A stretch of DNA of 64,000 bases from Prevotella sp. E2-28 (GTDB lineage: Bacteria; Bacteroidota; Bacteroidia; Bacteroidales; Bacteroidaceae): the NCBI RefSeq assembly GCF_022024055.1, contig NZ_CP091788.1, positions 310,001 through 374,000 on the forward strand. Direction: 5' to 3'. Made by a program: the position numbers and the translations under genes. Below, piece by piece: positions 8,632 to 16,024 of the stretch. A model generated the notes under the pieces. It saw only the letters and a list, made by a program, of their open reading frames with translations, searched no databases and was not told the origin of the DNA. The first letter of the stretch is position 1; every line of letters starts with the position of its first letter.

Positions 8632-9396
8632 TTATACTTGGCTCTCTCCTTCGATATATTGCTGTAAGAACAGGTGTTGTCCGTCCCATACGGCATAGGT
8701 GAACTGACTGATCCAGTCGCCCAGAATGAGGATGCGGGCTTTTTTCGTCAATTGCAGGTCCAGTTCAATATGCCGGTGACCGTAGATGAAGAAATCTACA
8801 TTTGAGTGATACTGGATATATTTCTTGGTGTAAAGCACCAGATGCTCGCGGTCTTCACCCAGATAAGGGGGTGTTCCATTTGATTCGTGTTTGATGCGTG
8901 AGTGCTTAGCCCAGGTCAGACCAAACCAAATGCTCCAACGGGGATGTACCGTAGCAAGGGCAAACTGACAGAACTTACTATGGAAAAGCCAGCGAAGCAC
9001 TTTGAATTTCTTATCAGGATCTCCCAGACCGTCACCGTGAGCCAGATAAAACACCTTTCCATAGAGTTCTATCGTCTGTGGTTGTCTGTGGATAATGACG
9101 CCGCACTCCTTTTCGAGGTAATCGTAGGCCCAGATGTCATGGTTGCCTGTGAAGAAATGTACCTCAACGCCCATGTCGGTCAGTTCGGATATCTTGCCGA
9201 GGAAACGTGTGTAACCCTTTGGCACCACATATTTAAACTCGTACCAGAAGTCGAACATATCGCCCAGTAGATAGACGGCAGCGGCCTTATCCTTGATAGA
9301 GTCAAGGAAACGCACCAATCGGCGCTCCTGCATCCGCCTGTGGTCTATAGCCCAAGAGCCGAGGTGAGCATCAGATAAAAAATAAATCGATTTCAT
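8632..9396 (-). CDS. lpxH: UDP-2,3-diacylglucosamine diphosphatase (LpxH type)
   Basis: LpxH hydrolyses UDP-2,3-diacylglucosamine to lipid X and UMP in lipid A synthesis at the inner membrane. The 254-residue calcineurin-like phosphoesterase shows all metal-binding blocks: SDAHLGS (8-14), LLGDMFDFW (42-50), GNHD (83-86), HGDGLGD (119-125) and YGHRHIE late in the protein. The length is close to that of known LpxH proteins. The gene lies just outside one arm of the inverted-repeat cassette at 9410-9874, which separates it from any upstream promoter. Confidence 0.88.
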   Translation of the reverse strand: MKSIYFLSDAHLGSWAIDHRRMQERRLVRFLDSIKDKAAAVYLLGDMFDFWYEFKYVVPKGYTRFLGKISELTDMGVEVHFFTGNHDIWAYDYLEKECGVIIHRQPQTIELYGKVFYLAHGDGLGDPDKKFKVLRWLFHSKFCQFALATVHPRWSIWFGLTWAKHSRIKHESNGTPPYLGEDREHLVLYTKKYIQYHSNVDFFIYGHRHIELDLQLTKKARILILGDWISQFTYAVWDGQHLFLQQYIEGESQV

Positions 9397-9409
9397 CGCT
9401 TTCTTTTTT

Positions 9410-9874
9410 AGTGTAGAGTTCAGAGTGTAGAGTGTAGAGTTTGCTACCGCTCTTCTCTAATCTAAATGGTTATTCTTTTCTTTATTGTCTTAATTGATTG
9501 GACCAACATTTTTATCAGTTCGTCATTATCTTTTTTCATTGAGACAAAGCCCCGTTCGTCAATATAACCCGCATGGTGTAAGCGCGCCAGCCAATATTCT
9601 GTCTCGTTGGCCTCTTTGAGTGCAATGCTTAGCTTGTTGATAAAGTCTGCTTCGCTTTGAGCGTTTATGCTTTCGGCAATGTTAGCGCCGATACTTGTGC
9701 CGCTGCGGTATATCTGTTTTGACATGACATTTTCGCCTTGGCTGCCAACGAATTTCTGCAACTTGACTATACGGTCGGCAAACATTTCTGATTTATGACG
9801 CAAAATGCTCTCTTTTCTTGGCATAATATATGGGCGGTAGCAAACTCTACACTCTACACTCTAAACTCTACACT
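9410..9874. mobile_element. Four-helix-bundle gene cassette bounded by 41-bp inverted repeats
   Basis: Two 41-bp arms face each other, 9410-9450 and 9834-9874, differing at one position (9421 C versus its partner). Each arm has, from outside in, four copies of an AGTGTAGAG-like unit and then TTTGCTACCGC next to the gene. The enclosed 383 bp hold one gene and nothing else. Size and symmetry suggest a small mobile or mobilisable unit. No transposase is present inside and no target-site duplication was recognised. The possibility that the arms only act as RNA structures cannot be excluded. Confidence 0.6.
9462..9824 (-). CDS. Four-helix-bundle protein (23S rRNA intervening-sequence / S23 family)
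   Basis: The 120-residue, mostly helical protein carries the family signature: KSEMFADRIVKLQKFV, then KQIYRSGTSIGANIAES, then EADFINKLSIALKEANETEYWLARLHHAGYI. This matches the IVP/S23 family first seen encoded in 23S rRNA intervening sequences and related to the Avd accessory proteins of diversity-generating retroelements. The molecular role of free-standing members is unknown. The gene is enclosed by a 41-bp inverted repeat; GCTACCGC ends 9 bp upstream of the ATG. There is no rRNA or reverse transcriptase nearby. Confidence 0.88.
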   Translation of the reverse strand: MPRKESILRHKSEMFADRIVKLQKFVGSQGENVMSKQIYRSGTSIGANIAESINAQSEADFINKLSIALKEANETEYWLARLHHAGYIDERGFVSMKKDNDELIKMLVQSIKTIKKRITI

Positions 9875-9875
9875 A

Positions 9876-10196
9876 TCAGTCAAACCCCAATTCCACTCTA
9901 GCTTCTTCACTCATCATGCTTTGATCCCAAGCGGGTTCAAACACCAGGTTGACGTTAGCGCTTTTGACGCCCTCTACGCTTTCTACCTTGGTGCGCACAT
10001 CTTCGAGGATGAAGTCGGCAGCAGGACAGTTGGGGGCCGTAAACGTCATGTCCAGTTCTACGGATGAGTCGTCCTGTACGTCAATCTTGTAAATCATTCC
10101 CAAGTCATAGATGTTGACGGGAATCTCTGGGTCATAGACGGTCTTCAGCACATCCACGATCCGCTCTTCTATTTTTGTCTTTTCTTCTTGTAACAT
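9876..10196 (-). CDS. DUF59 / MIP18-family iron-sulfur assembly protein (SufT/PaaD-like)
   Basis: Start at 10196 (MLQEEKTKIEERIV) gives 106 residues, normal for a stand-alone DUF59 domain. Signatures are TVYDPEIPVNIYDLGMIY, DMTFTAPNCPAADFI with the conserved Cys, and VNLVFEPAWDQSMMSEEARVELG at the C-terminus. Members help mature Fe-S proteins in the cytosol. No suf genes are adjacent, so the partner is unknown. The ATG directly follows an 18-bp perfect inverted repeat that contains a -7 element, so its transcript would be leaderless or nearly so. Confidence 0.85.
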   Translation of the reverse strand: MLQEEKTKIEERIVDVLKTVYDPEIPVNIYDLGMIYKIDVQDDSSVELDMTFTAPNCPAADFILEDVRTKVESVEGVKSANVNLVFEPAWDQSMMSEEARVELGFD

Positions 10197-10250
10197 AATT
10201 GCTGCAAAGATACGCATTTTTTATTTAATACACGTATCTTTGCAGCAATT
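10197..10250. promoter_or_regulatory. Perfect 18-bp inverted repeat with oppositely oriented -7 elements
   Basis: AATTGCTGCAAAGATACG (10197-10214) is repeated as its exact reverse complement at 10233-10250, with an 18-bp AT-rich centre. Each arm contains TATCTTTG: on the minus strand at 10205-10212, aimed at the DUF59 gene, and on the plus strand at 10235-10242, aimed into the 3' end of the M3 peptidase gene. No good -33 elements were found. As RNA it would fold into a strong hairpin next to the DUF59 start codon. Confidence 0.65.
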
Positions 10251-10272
10251 TTCTAATTCTCACCTTTTATCT

Positions 10273-12414
10273 TTAGAGTCCACGCGCTTTCAGAAGACTG
10301 GAGGCATCGGGCTGCTCCATACCGGTGAAGTCAGAGAACATTTTCATGAGGTCGCCTGTATTACCACGACTCAGTATCTTGTCACGCATGTCTTGGCCAG
10401 TTGCGGGGTTCAATGCGCCACGTTGTGCAAAGACATCGGCGATGTTGACTGCCAGCACTTCGGTCCACAGATAACTGTAGTAGCCAGCTGCATAGCCGCC
10501 ACCCCATACGTGGTTGAAGTAGCTGGTGCGATAGCGTGGGGGAATCTGATTGTTGAGCAAGCCAATCTGGCGCAGGGCCTCGGTCTCGAACTGTGCAGCT
10601 TCTTCGGCAGATGGAACATCCTTAGAGGGCAGCATATGCCAAGCCAGATCCAGACAGGTGGCAGCCAGGTTCTCGCCAAGGGCATAGGCACTCTGGAAGT
10701 TGATGCTGCTCAGCATACGCTCCTTCAGGTCTGTAGGCATCGGCTCGCCTGTCTCATAATGACGGGCATAGTTGTCGAAGATCTCAGGGATAGAGGCAAA
10801 TGACTCATTGAACTGTGAGGGCATCTCCACGAAGTCGCGGGCTACGCTGGTACCACTCAACTTGTTATACTGACAGTCTGAGAGGATGCCGTGAAGGGCA
10901 TGGCCAAACTCATGGAACATAGTGGTTACCTCGTCCCAAGTCAGCAATGAGGGCTGACCATCGGGGGCCTTGGCGCTGTTACATACATTAAATATAATAG
11001 GTAACTGGTTCCACTGGCGACTCTGTTTCTGGAAACCATCCATCCAGGCACCGCCACGTTTTGTGGGGCGACGGAAATAGTCGGTATAGAAGAGGGCTTT
11101 AGTCTTGCCGTCCTTATCGATGACTTCGAAGGCTTTCATATCAGGATGGTAGAGGGGGATGTCTGTACGCTCCTTAAAGGTGAGTCCATAGACGCGGTTG
11201 GCAGCATAGAATACGCCATTAATCAGTACGCTATCTACATTGAAATAAGGCTTAACCTCATCCTCGGAGATGTTCAGCAGCTCCTTCTTCATCTTGGCAG
11301 AATAGTAGAAACGGTCGTAAGGCTCCAGGTTGAAGTTGGCACCTGCCGTCTTACGAGCATATTCCTCAATATCTTTCGTCTCAGCATCTGCCTTTGGTGT
11401 GTATTGTGCGATGAGGTCCTTCAAGAAGGCATAGACGTTTTCGGGTGTCTTTGCCATAGCCTTTTCCAGAGAATAGGCGGCATAGTTGGGATACCCCATA
11501 ATTTCAGCTTTCTCAGCACGAAGTTTAGCCATCTCACTCACAATAGCATAAGTGTTGTGCTTATTGGTGCCGTCAGCACGATGGATGCTGGCCTCATAGA
11601 CCTTCTTACGCAGGTCGCGATTGTCCAGATTGGTGAGGATGGCCTGCTGAGTGGTATTGACTATGACGATAGCATAGGGAGCCTTGCCGCCACGTGTCTC
11701 TGCATCCTTGGCGCACTGGGCGATGTCGGCCTCAGAGAGTCCTGCCAGGTCTTCTTTCTTATCGACCCATACCACAGCATCGTTTACGGCAGCTTGCAAC
11801 AAGTCGCCCCATTGCTGCTGCAGGTCAGAGATGCGCAGGTTGATTTCCTTCATACGCGCCATCTTGTCGTCAGACAAAAGAGCACCCTGGCGTACGAAGT
11901 CCTTGTAGATCTCCTCTGTCAGCTTGCGGTCTTCACTATTGAGACGTGCATACTGATTTTCAGATACATATTCGTGGTCGTACACCTTCTTGATGCGCTC
12001 GAAGAGAGGCTTATTGAAGGCAATCTCGTTTTGAAGGTCGGTCAGCATGGGTTGTACCTTCTTTTCTATCTCGCCGATCTCAGGTGTCTTGTCGGCCTCT
12101 GTCAGCGCGAAGAACACACGACTGACGCGGTCGAGCAGTCGTCCGCTTTCCTCGTAGGCAAGGATGGTGTTCTCGAACGTAGCCGAGTCTGTATTATCAA
12201 CGATAGCCTGGATGTTGTCGCGTGTCTGTTGGATGGCGAACTCGAAAGCAGGCAGATAGTCTTCTGTCTGAATCTTGGTGAAGTCAGGAGCACCAAAGGG
12301 GAGCTCACTCTCCTGCAACAGAGGGTTCTCACGTTGTGTCTGTTGACAGGCACTAAATGGCATCATCATAGCCGATGCGATTCCAAGTGTCATAATAGCT
12401 TTTGTTAATTTCAT
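10273..12414 (-). CDS. M3-family metallopeptidase, lipoprotein (peptidyl-dipeptidase Dcp-like)
   Basis: The 713-residue protein begins with a lipoprotein signal (MMMPFSAC, lipid-modified Cys23), so it probably sits in the envelope facing the periplasm. The zinc motif HEFGH is at about residues 501-505 in TMFHEFGHALHGI, followed by the third-ligand region FVEMPSQFNESFA. The family-wide EEIYKDFVRQGALL and GGAWMDGFQ blocks also mark it as M3A, close to Dcp and oligopeptidase A. Such enzymes cut dipeptides or short peptides, consistent with peptide use by a Bacteroidales. It is preceded by radC in the same orientation with a 35-bp gap. Confidence 0.92.
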   Translation of the reverse strand: MKLTKAIMTLGIASAMMMPFSACQQTQRENPLLQESELPFGAPDFTKIQTEDYLPAFEFAIQQTRDNIQAIVDNTDSATFENTILAYEESGRLLDRVSRVFFALTEADKTPEIGEIEKKVQPMLTDLQNEIAFNKPLFERIKKVYDHEYVSENQYARLNSEDRKLTEEIYKDFVRQGALLSDDKMARMKEINLRISDLQQQWGDLLQAAVNDAVVWVDKKEDLAGLSEADIAQCAKDAETRGGKAPYAIVIVNTTQQAILTNLDNRDLRKKVYEASIHRADGTNKHNTYAIVSEMAKLRAEKAEIMGYPNYAAYSLEKAMAKTPENVYAFLKDLIAQYTPKADAETKDIEEYARKTAGANFNLEPYDRFYYSAKMKKELLNISEDEVKPYFNVDSVLINGVFYAANRVYGLTFKERTDIPLYHPDMKAFEVIDKDGKTKALFYTDYFRRPTKRGGAWMDGFQKQSRQWNQLPIIFNVCNSAKAPDGQPSLLTWDEVTTMFHEFGHALHGILSDCQYNKLSGTSVARDFVEMPSQFNESFASIPEIFDNYARHYETGEPMPTDLKERMLSSINFQSAYALGENLAATCLDLAWHMLPSKDVPSAEEAAQFETEALRQIGLLNNQIPPRYRTSYFNHVWGGGYAAGYYSYLWTEVLAVNIADVFAQRGALNPATGQDMRDKILSRGNTGDLMKMFSDFTGMEQPDASSLLKARGL

Positions 12415-12449
12415 AGTTGTTGTTTGGTTTTATGTGAAAGTTACAAATA

Positions 12450-13169
12450 TCAAATCTTCCCTTCCTCGTTGTAGGAGTAATAGCATCCATCGGTAATGAT
12501 GACGTGGTCTAGGAACTTGATACGCATCACGTTGCAAGCCTGCTGGATGCTCTTGGTTAGGTTGTCATCATTGCGGCTAGGTCTGAGGTTGCCCGATGGG
12601 TGGTTATGACAGACTGCCAATATGGTGGCGTTGCAGAGCACGGCCTCGCGAATGATGATACGTATATCAACGCTAACCTCAGAGATGCCGCCGTGAGCAA
12701 TACGCAGCTTTTTGATGAGACGATAGTTCTGGTTCATCAGCAGAATCCAGAACTCCTCTACGTCCAAGTCCTGCATCACGGGATGCATGTGGTTGTAGAT
12801 TCTCGTGGCAGTACCCAGGTCGGGTCTCTCCTCTGCAGTTTCCATCTGTCGGCGCTTGCCCAGTTCGCAGGCAGCCATAATGGTGATGGCTTTCGCAGGT
12901 CCCACGCCATTGTATTGGCACAGGTCATGGATGCTTTTCTTGCCCAGCGTGTTCAGGTTGTTGTTGCAGTCGGCAAGGATGCGTTTCATCAGCGATACAG
13001 CATCTTCCTTAGGTGAACCAGAGCCAATCAGAATAGCCAACAGCTCAGCATCGCTTAATGACTGAGCGCCCAATCGCTCCATCTTTTCACGAGGTCGGTC
13101 TTCTTCGGCCCATTGGTTGATATTTAGTTTTGTATCTATTGCTTTCTCTACAGCGTTCGTTGGTTTCAC
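12450..13169 (-). CDS. radC: RadC-family JAB-domain protein
   Basis: The 239-residue protein has an N-terminal helix-hairpin-helix-like region (DAELLAILIGSGSPKEDAVSL) and a C-terminal JAMM metalloprotease-like domain with HNHPSGNLRPSRND, matching H-x-H-x7-S-x2-D. RadC was named for a DNA repair phenotype that did not hold up; its biochemical role remains uncertain. The length and motif are intact. A TAACTTTG element lies 22 bp upstream. Confidence 0.93.
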   Translation of the reverse strand: MKPTNAVEKAIDTKLNINQWAEEDRPREKMERLGAQSLSDAELLAILIGSGSPKEDAVSLMKRILADCNNNLNTLGKKSIHDLCQYNGVGPAKAITIMAACELGKRRQMETAEERPDLGTATRIYNHMHPVMQDLDVEEFWILLMNQNYRLIKKLRIAHGGISEVSVDIRIIIREAVLCNATILAVCHNHPSGNLRPSRNDDNLTKSIQQACNVMRIKFLDHVIITDGCYYSYNEEGKI

Positions 13170-13191
13170 GGCTTCTTCTTTGTTTTGCCTA

Positions 13192-13199
13192 CAAAGTTA
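13192..13199 (-). promoter_or_regulatory. -7 element of the radC promoter
   Basis: TAACTTTG on the minus strand matches TAnnTTTG; no TTG was found at the expected -33 position. Confidence 0.5.
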
Positions 13200-13214
13200 C
13201 ACATTATTTTTGGA

Positions 13215-14228
13215 TTACTTGTAGAAGTTCTTTTCGAAAGCAGTAAACTCGTCCTGCTTCAAGACGCAACGCTTCCACCACGACTCGATGAAACCAAAGC
13301 CGTAGCCCATGAGCTGAACAAAGGCAGCAGGGATGCTGAGAAGGCCTACCCAAAGACTCTTGTTAAGAATACTAGAGTCGATGCAAATAATGAGGCAGTA
13401 TAATATGATAGGTGATAGCGCTAGGAGTGATAAGCTGGGAACCAAGAATAGTAGGATGGCTGCACACAATAGCAGGCTAATAACGCCTAAGGTAAATACG
13501 GTGGGCAACAGGTGAACAATCTTGAGTGTGCCTGGATGGCGCTTCTCAAGGTTGATGCGGGCGATTCCGCTGTTATAGACCTGACGGAAGAACTTGCGGA
13601 AGTCGGTACGACGCTTGTGCCAAACCCAAGTCTCAGGGATGAGGGCAGTCTTATAGCCTGCCTCTACGATGCGATAAGAGAAGTCGATGTCTTCGCCAAA
13701 GCGCATCTTTGAAAAGCCTCCCAACTCCAGATAGACCTCACGACGGATGCCCATGTTATAGGAACGGGGGAAGAACTTATCGAGTTTCTTGCCTTTACCA
13801 CCGCGAATGCCACCTGTGGTAAAGAATGAGGTCATGCTATATGAAATAGCTTTTTGGACAGGGGTAAATGATGGGTGAGAGGCATCGGGGCCGCCGAAGG
13901 CATCAATCTGCGAGTTTAATCCTTCATCTACAGAAAGTAGATATCCTGCTGGTAGTACCACATCTGAGTCGAGCACGATGAGCCAATCGCCCTTGGCACG
14001 CTCTGATCCATAGTTGCGGCTCTGTCCTGGGCCGCTGTTTTCTTTGAAGTAATAATGCAAATCAAGGATGCCTGCGTACTTGTCGCAGACATCCTTGCAT
14101 GGTTTCTTCGATCCGTCTTCAACGATGACGACCTCAAAGTCTTTCACTTCCTGATGGCAGAGACTCTCTAAGAGTTCATCAACTTCATCAGGACGATTGA
14201 AGACTGGAACGATAATGCTATAGTTCAT
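13215..14228 (-). CDS. Family 2 glycosyltransferase with C-terminal membrane segments
   Basis: The 337-residue protein has a GT-A catalytic domain: SIIVPVFNRPDEVDELLESL at the N-terminus, VVIVEDGSKK, GPGQSRNYG, the DxD-type WLIVLDSDVVLP near residue 93, and FGEDIDFSYR late in the domain. Two or three hydrophobic segments follow (about 245-300), anchoring it in the inner membrane. It likely transfers a sugar from a nucleotide donor to a lipid-linked or surface glycan; the substrate is unknown. Its first codons, ATG AAC TAT, lie inside a run of 7-bp repeats that read ATGAACT, so the repeat supplies the start codon. Confidence 0.87.
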   Translation of the reverse strand: MNYSIIVPVFNRPDEVDELLESLCHQEVKDFEVVIVEDGSKKPCKDVCDKYAGILDLHYYFKENSGPGQSRNYGSERAKGDWLIVLDSDVVLPAGYLLSVDEGLNSQIDAFGGPDASHPSFTPVQKAISYSMTSFFTTGGIRGGKGKKLDKFFPRSYNMGIRREVYLELGGFSKMRFGEDIDFSYRIVEAGYKTALIPETWVWHKRRTDFRKFFRQVYNSGIARINLEKRHPGTLKIVHLLPTVFTLGVISLLLCAAILLFLVPSLSLLALSPIILYCLIICIDSSILNKSLWVGLLSIPAAFVQLMGYGFGFIESWWKRCVLKQDEFTAFEKNFYK

Positions 14229-14309
14229 AGTTCATAGTTCAAAATTCATAGTTCATAGTTTTCGCTCATCATTCATAAGATGGCGTAGCCCAACTATGAA
14301 CTATGAACT
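14221..14309. repeat. ATGAACT-type 7-bp repeats forming an inverted repeat
   Basis: Degenerate tandem copies of AGTTCAT run from 14221 to 14259, and AACTATGAACTATGAACT at 14292-14309 is their reverse complement, giving a long imperfect hairpin. The centre contains GGCGTAGCC, possibly related to the GGCGGTAGC box seen elsewhere. The left part overlaps the start of the glycosyltransferase gene and the right part ends 8 bp from the efp stop. Confidence 0.7.
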
Positions 14310-14316
14310 GAAAGGC

Positions 14317-14883
14317 TTATTCCTTAGCGCGAGCCAGGTAAGAACCGTCGCGGGTGTCAACCTGAATCAGGTCGCCCTCGTTGATGAACAGGGGAACGCG
14401 AACCTCAACACCAGTCTCCAGAGTAGCAGGCTTCAGGGTGTTGGTAGCGGTGTCGCCCTTGATGCCGGGCTCAGAGTGAGTAACGCGCAGGATGGTCTTC
14501 ACGGGCATTTCAGCATAGAGGATAGTACCATCGGTGGTGTCAGAAACAACCTCCACGATGTCGCTCTCCTTCATGTACTCATGACCGATAACCAAGTCGT
14601 TGTCGATGGGAATCTGCTCGAAAGTTTCCTGGTTCATGAAAATACGACCAGACTGATCCTCGTACAGGTACTGGTAAGGGCGACGCTCAATAACAACGTC
14701 CTCCAGCTTCTCACCAATGTTGAAACGACGCTCCAGCACGCGGCCATCGCTAACGTTCTTCAACTTGATAATCATGATGGTGTTACCTTTACCTGGCTTG
14801 CGATGCTGGAAATCGATGCAAACCCAAATGGCGCCGTCCATGCGTACGGCAACGCCTTTCTTAATGTCTTGTGAGTTAATCAT
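14317..14883 (-). CDS. efp: Elongation factor P
   Basis: EF-P binds ribosomes stalled at polyproline stretches and promotes peptide bond formation. The start at 14883 (MINSQDIKKGVAVRMDG) gives 188 residues, the normal length; the upstream in-frame extension is low-complexity repeat sequence. The modification loop is HRKPGKGNT, with Lys at the tip, and the KOW-like and two OB domains appear complete, ending near DTRDGSYLARAKE. A -7 element lies at 14920. Divergent rpmH begins 195 bp away. Confidence 0.96.
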   Translation of the reverse strand: MINSQDIKKGVAVRMDGAIWVCIDFQHRKPGKGNTIMIIKLKNVSDGRVLERRFNIGEKLEDVVIERRPYQYLYEDQSGRIFMNQETFEQIPIDNDLVIGHEYMKESDIVEVVSDTTDGTILYAEMPVKTILRVTHSEPGIKGDTATNTLKPATLETGVEVRVPLFINEGDLIQVDTRDGSYLARAKE

Positions 14884-14919
14884 ATAAATATAAATAATGT
14901 ATTTTGTTATTTTCGGGTG

Positions 14920-14927
14920 CAAAGGTA
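14920..14927 (-). promoter_or_regulatory. -7 element of the efp promoter
   Basis: TACCTTTG on the minus strand, 36 bp upstream of the efp start. Upstream lie ATTCATA/ATTCTTA repeats (14939-14964) rather than a clear -33. Confidence 0.5.
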
Positions 14928-14977
14928 CGAAATATTTCTTAATTCTTAATTCATAATTCATAATTTTTTGAGAAAAA

Positions 14978-15009
14978 TTTGTGTAATTAAAAAGAAATGT
15001 GTAATTTTG
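14978..15009 (+). promoter_or_regulatory. rpmH promoter
   Basis: TTTG (14978-14981), a 20-bp spacer and TAATTTTG (15002-15009) give a full Bacteroidetes promoter, leaving a leader of about 60 nt before the L34 ATG. Confidence 0.8.
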
Positions 15010-15078
15010 CAGCCCGAAATGTGGTATAGTGCCATGTTTTTAGTCTGAATAACAACAAAATAAACAAATAATAACGCA

Positions 15079-15234
15079 ATGAAAAGAACATTTCAGCCGC
15101 ACAATCGTCGCCGCGTAAACAAGCATGGTTTCCGCGAGCGTATGGCCACCAAGAATGGCCGTCGCGTCCTGGCTTCTCGCCGTGCAAAGGGCCGCAAGAA
15201 GTTGACCGTTTCTGACGAGCGCCACGGAAAGTAA
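15079..15234 (+). CDS. rpmH: 50S ribosomal protein L34
   Basis: A 51-residue, very basic protein beginning [20 protein letters not shown] and continuing with [20 protein letters not shown], which is the invariant L34 pattern. It has its own promoter and a strong terminator, so it is expressed as a single gene. The ATG at 15079 is the only sensible start. Confidence 0.97.
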   Translation: MKRTFQPHNRRRVNKHGFRERMATKNGRRVLASRRAKGRKKLTVSDERHGK

Positions 15235-15255
15235 ACCATTCCTTGGTACACGACC

Positions 15256-15300
15256 AATAAGCGGGATGAGGCATCATGCTTCATCCCGCTTATTTTATTT
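15256..15300 (+). terminator. Rho-independent terminator after rpmH
   Basis: A perfect 14-bp stem (15256-15269 with 15281-15294; core GCGGGATGA/TCATCCCGC) is followed by a T-rich tail. Confidence 0.9.
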
Positions 15301-15345
15301 ACTTACTTTTTTAAAGAAAAAGTATGGTTAATCGGATATTTTTTG

Positions 15346-15353
15346 TACTTTTG
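15346..15353 (+). promoter_or_regulatory. -7 element of the PASTA-gene promoter
   Basis: TACTTTTG lies 22 bp before the PASTA-gene ATG; it is the only candidate promoter before the five-gene run 15376-19951. Confidence 0.55.
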
Positions 15354-15375
15354 CAATCAGAAAGCATATATCATT

Positions 15376-16023
15376 ATGACAGTTAAGGAATTTTTCGAAA
15401 AATTCAAGGCCCCCATGTTCTGGGGAAATTTGTTGGCCATGCTGGTGGTCATTATCTTTCTATGCTTCGGCTTGAAGTGGTGGCTGGCTAGTTATACACA
15501 TCATGGTGAAGGTATAGAGGTGCCAAATCTTTACGGAATGACTCATCGCGTGGCCGTTCATAGGCTGGATTCTATAGGCTTGGTGGTAGTGGCTAATGAC
15601 TCTTCTTATGTAGAGGGTTTGCCCGCTGGTGCTATTATTCAGCAGAATCCTGCTCCAGGCATGAAGGTGAAGAGTGGCCGTATTATTTACGTGACTATTA
15701 ATTCGCTGACGATGCCATGTGAGCGAATACCTGACTTGATAGATAATTGTAGCTATCGTGAGGCGGAGGCCCGACTGAAGTCTCTGGGCTTTGAGTTGCT
15801 TTCACCAAAACTGATTGACGGTGAGAAAGATTGGGTGTATGGCATTCAGTATCATGGTAGAAACCTGGTGTCGGGCGAAAGCGTACCTCGTGAGTCTGAG
15901 TTGACGCTGGTTATTGGCAACGGATCTCTAGGAGAGGAAAAGGATTCGGAAGGCTCGGACAATGGCGATTCGGACGCTTTCTCTAGTGATGAAATAGATG
16001 ATTTCCTGGAAGTGTTAGAATAA
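15376..16023 (+). CDS. PASTA-domain membrane protein
   Basis: The start at 15376 (MTVKEFFEKFKAPMFW) gives 215 residues; an earlier in-frame ATG lies inside the promoter. One transmembrane segment (about 18-38) is followed by periplasmic PASTA repeats (VPNLYGMTHRVAVHRLDSIGL..., then IPDLIDNCSYREAEARLKSLGF...) and an acidic tail. PASTA domains usually bind peptidoglycan stem peptides and are found on kinases and penicillin-binding proteins; here no enzyme domain is attached. It lies 1 bp before an rluD-type gene and in the same run as ddl, so a role linked to the cell wall is plausible but not shown. Confidence 0.88.
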   Translation: MTVKEFFEKFKAPMFWGNLLAMLVVIIFLCFGLKWWLASYTHHGEGIEVPNLYGMTHRVAVHRLDSIGLVVVANDSSYVEGLPAGAIIQQNPAPGMKVKSGRIIYVTINSLTMPCERIPDLIDNCSYREAEARLKSLGFELLSPKLIDGEKDWVYGIQYHGRNLVSGESVPRESELTLVIGNGSLGEEKDSEGSDNGDSDAFSSDEIDDFLEVLE

Positions 16024-16024
16024 G

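Noticed and set aside
9462..9824. Avd gene of a diversity-generating retroelement
   Set aside because: No reverse transcriptase, template repeat or variable protein is found nearby.
10197..10250. Invertible promoter (phase variation switch)
   Set aside because: The -7 elements lie inside the repeat arms, so inversion of the 18-bp centre would not change which gene they face; no invertase is nearby.
14295..14874. Long open frames opposite efp, the M3 peptidase and several TlpA-like genes
   Set aside because: They lie antisense to well-supported genes and have no recognisable family, signal or start context; they follow from the codon use of the opposite strand.
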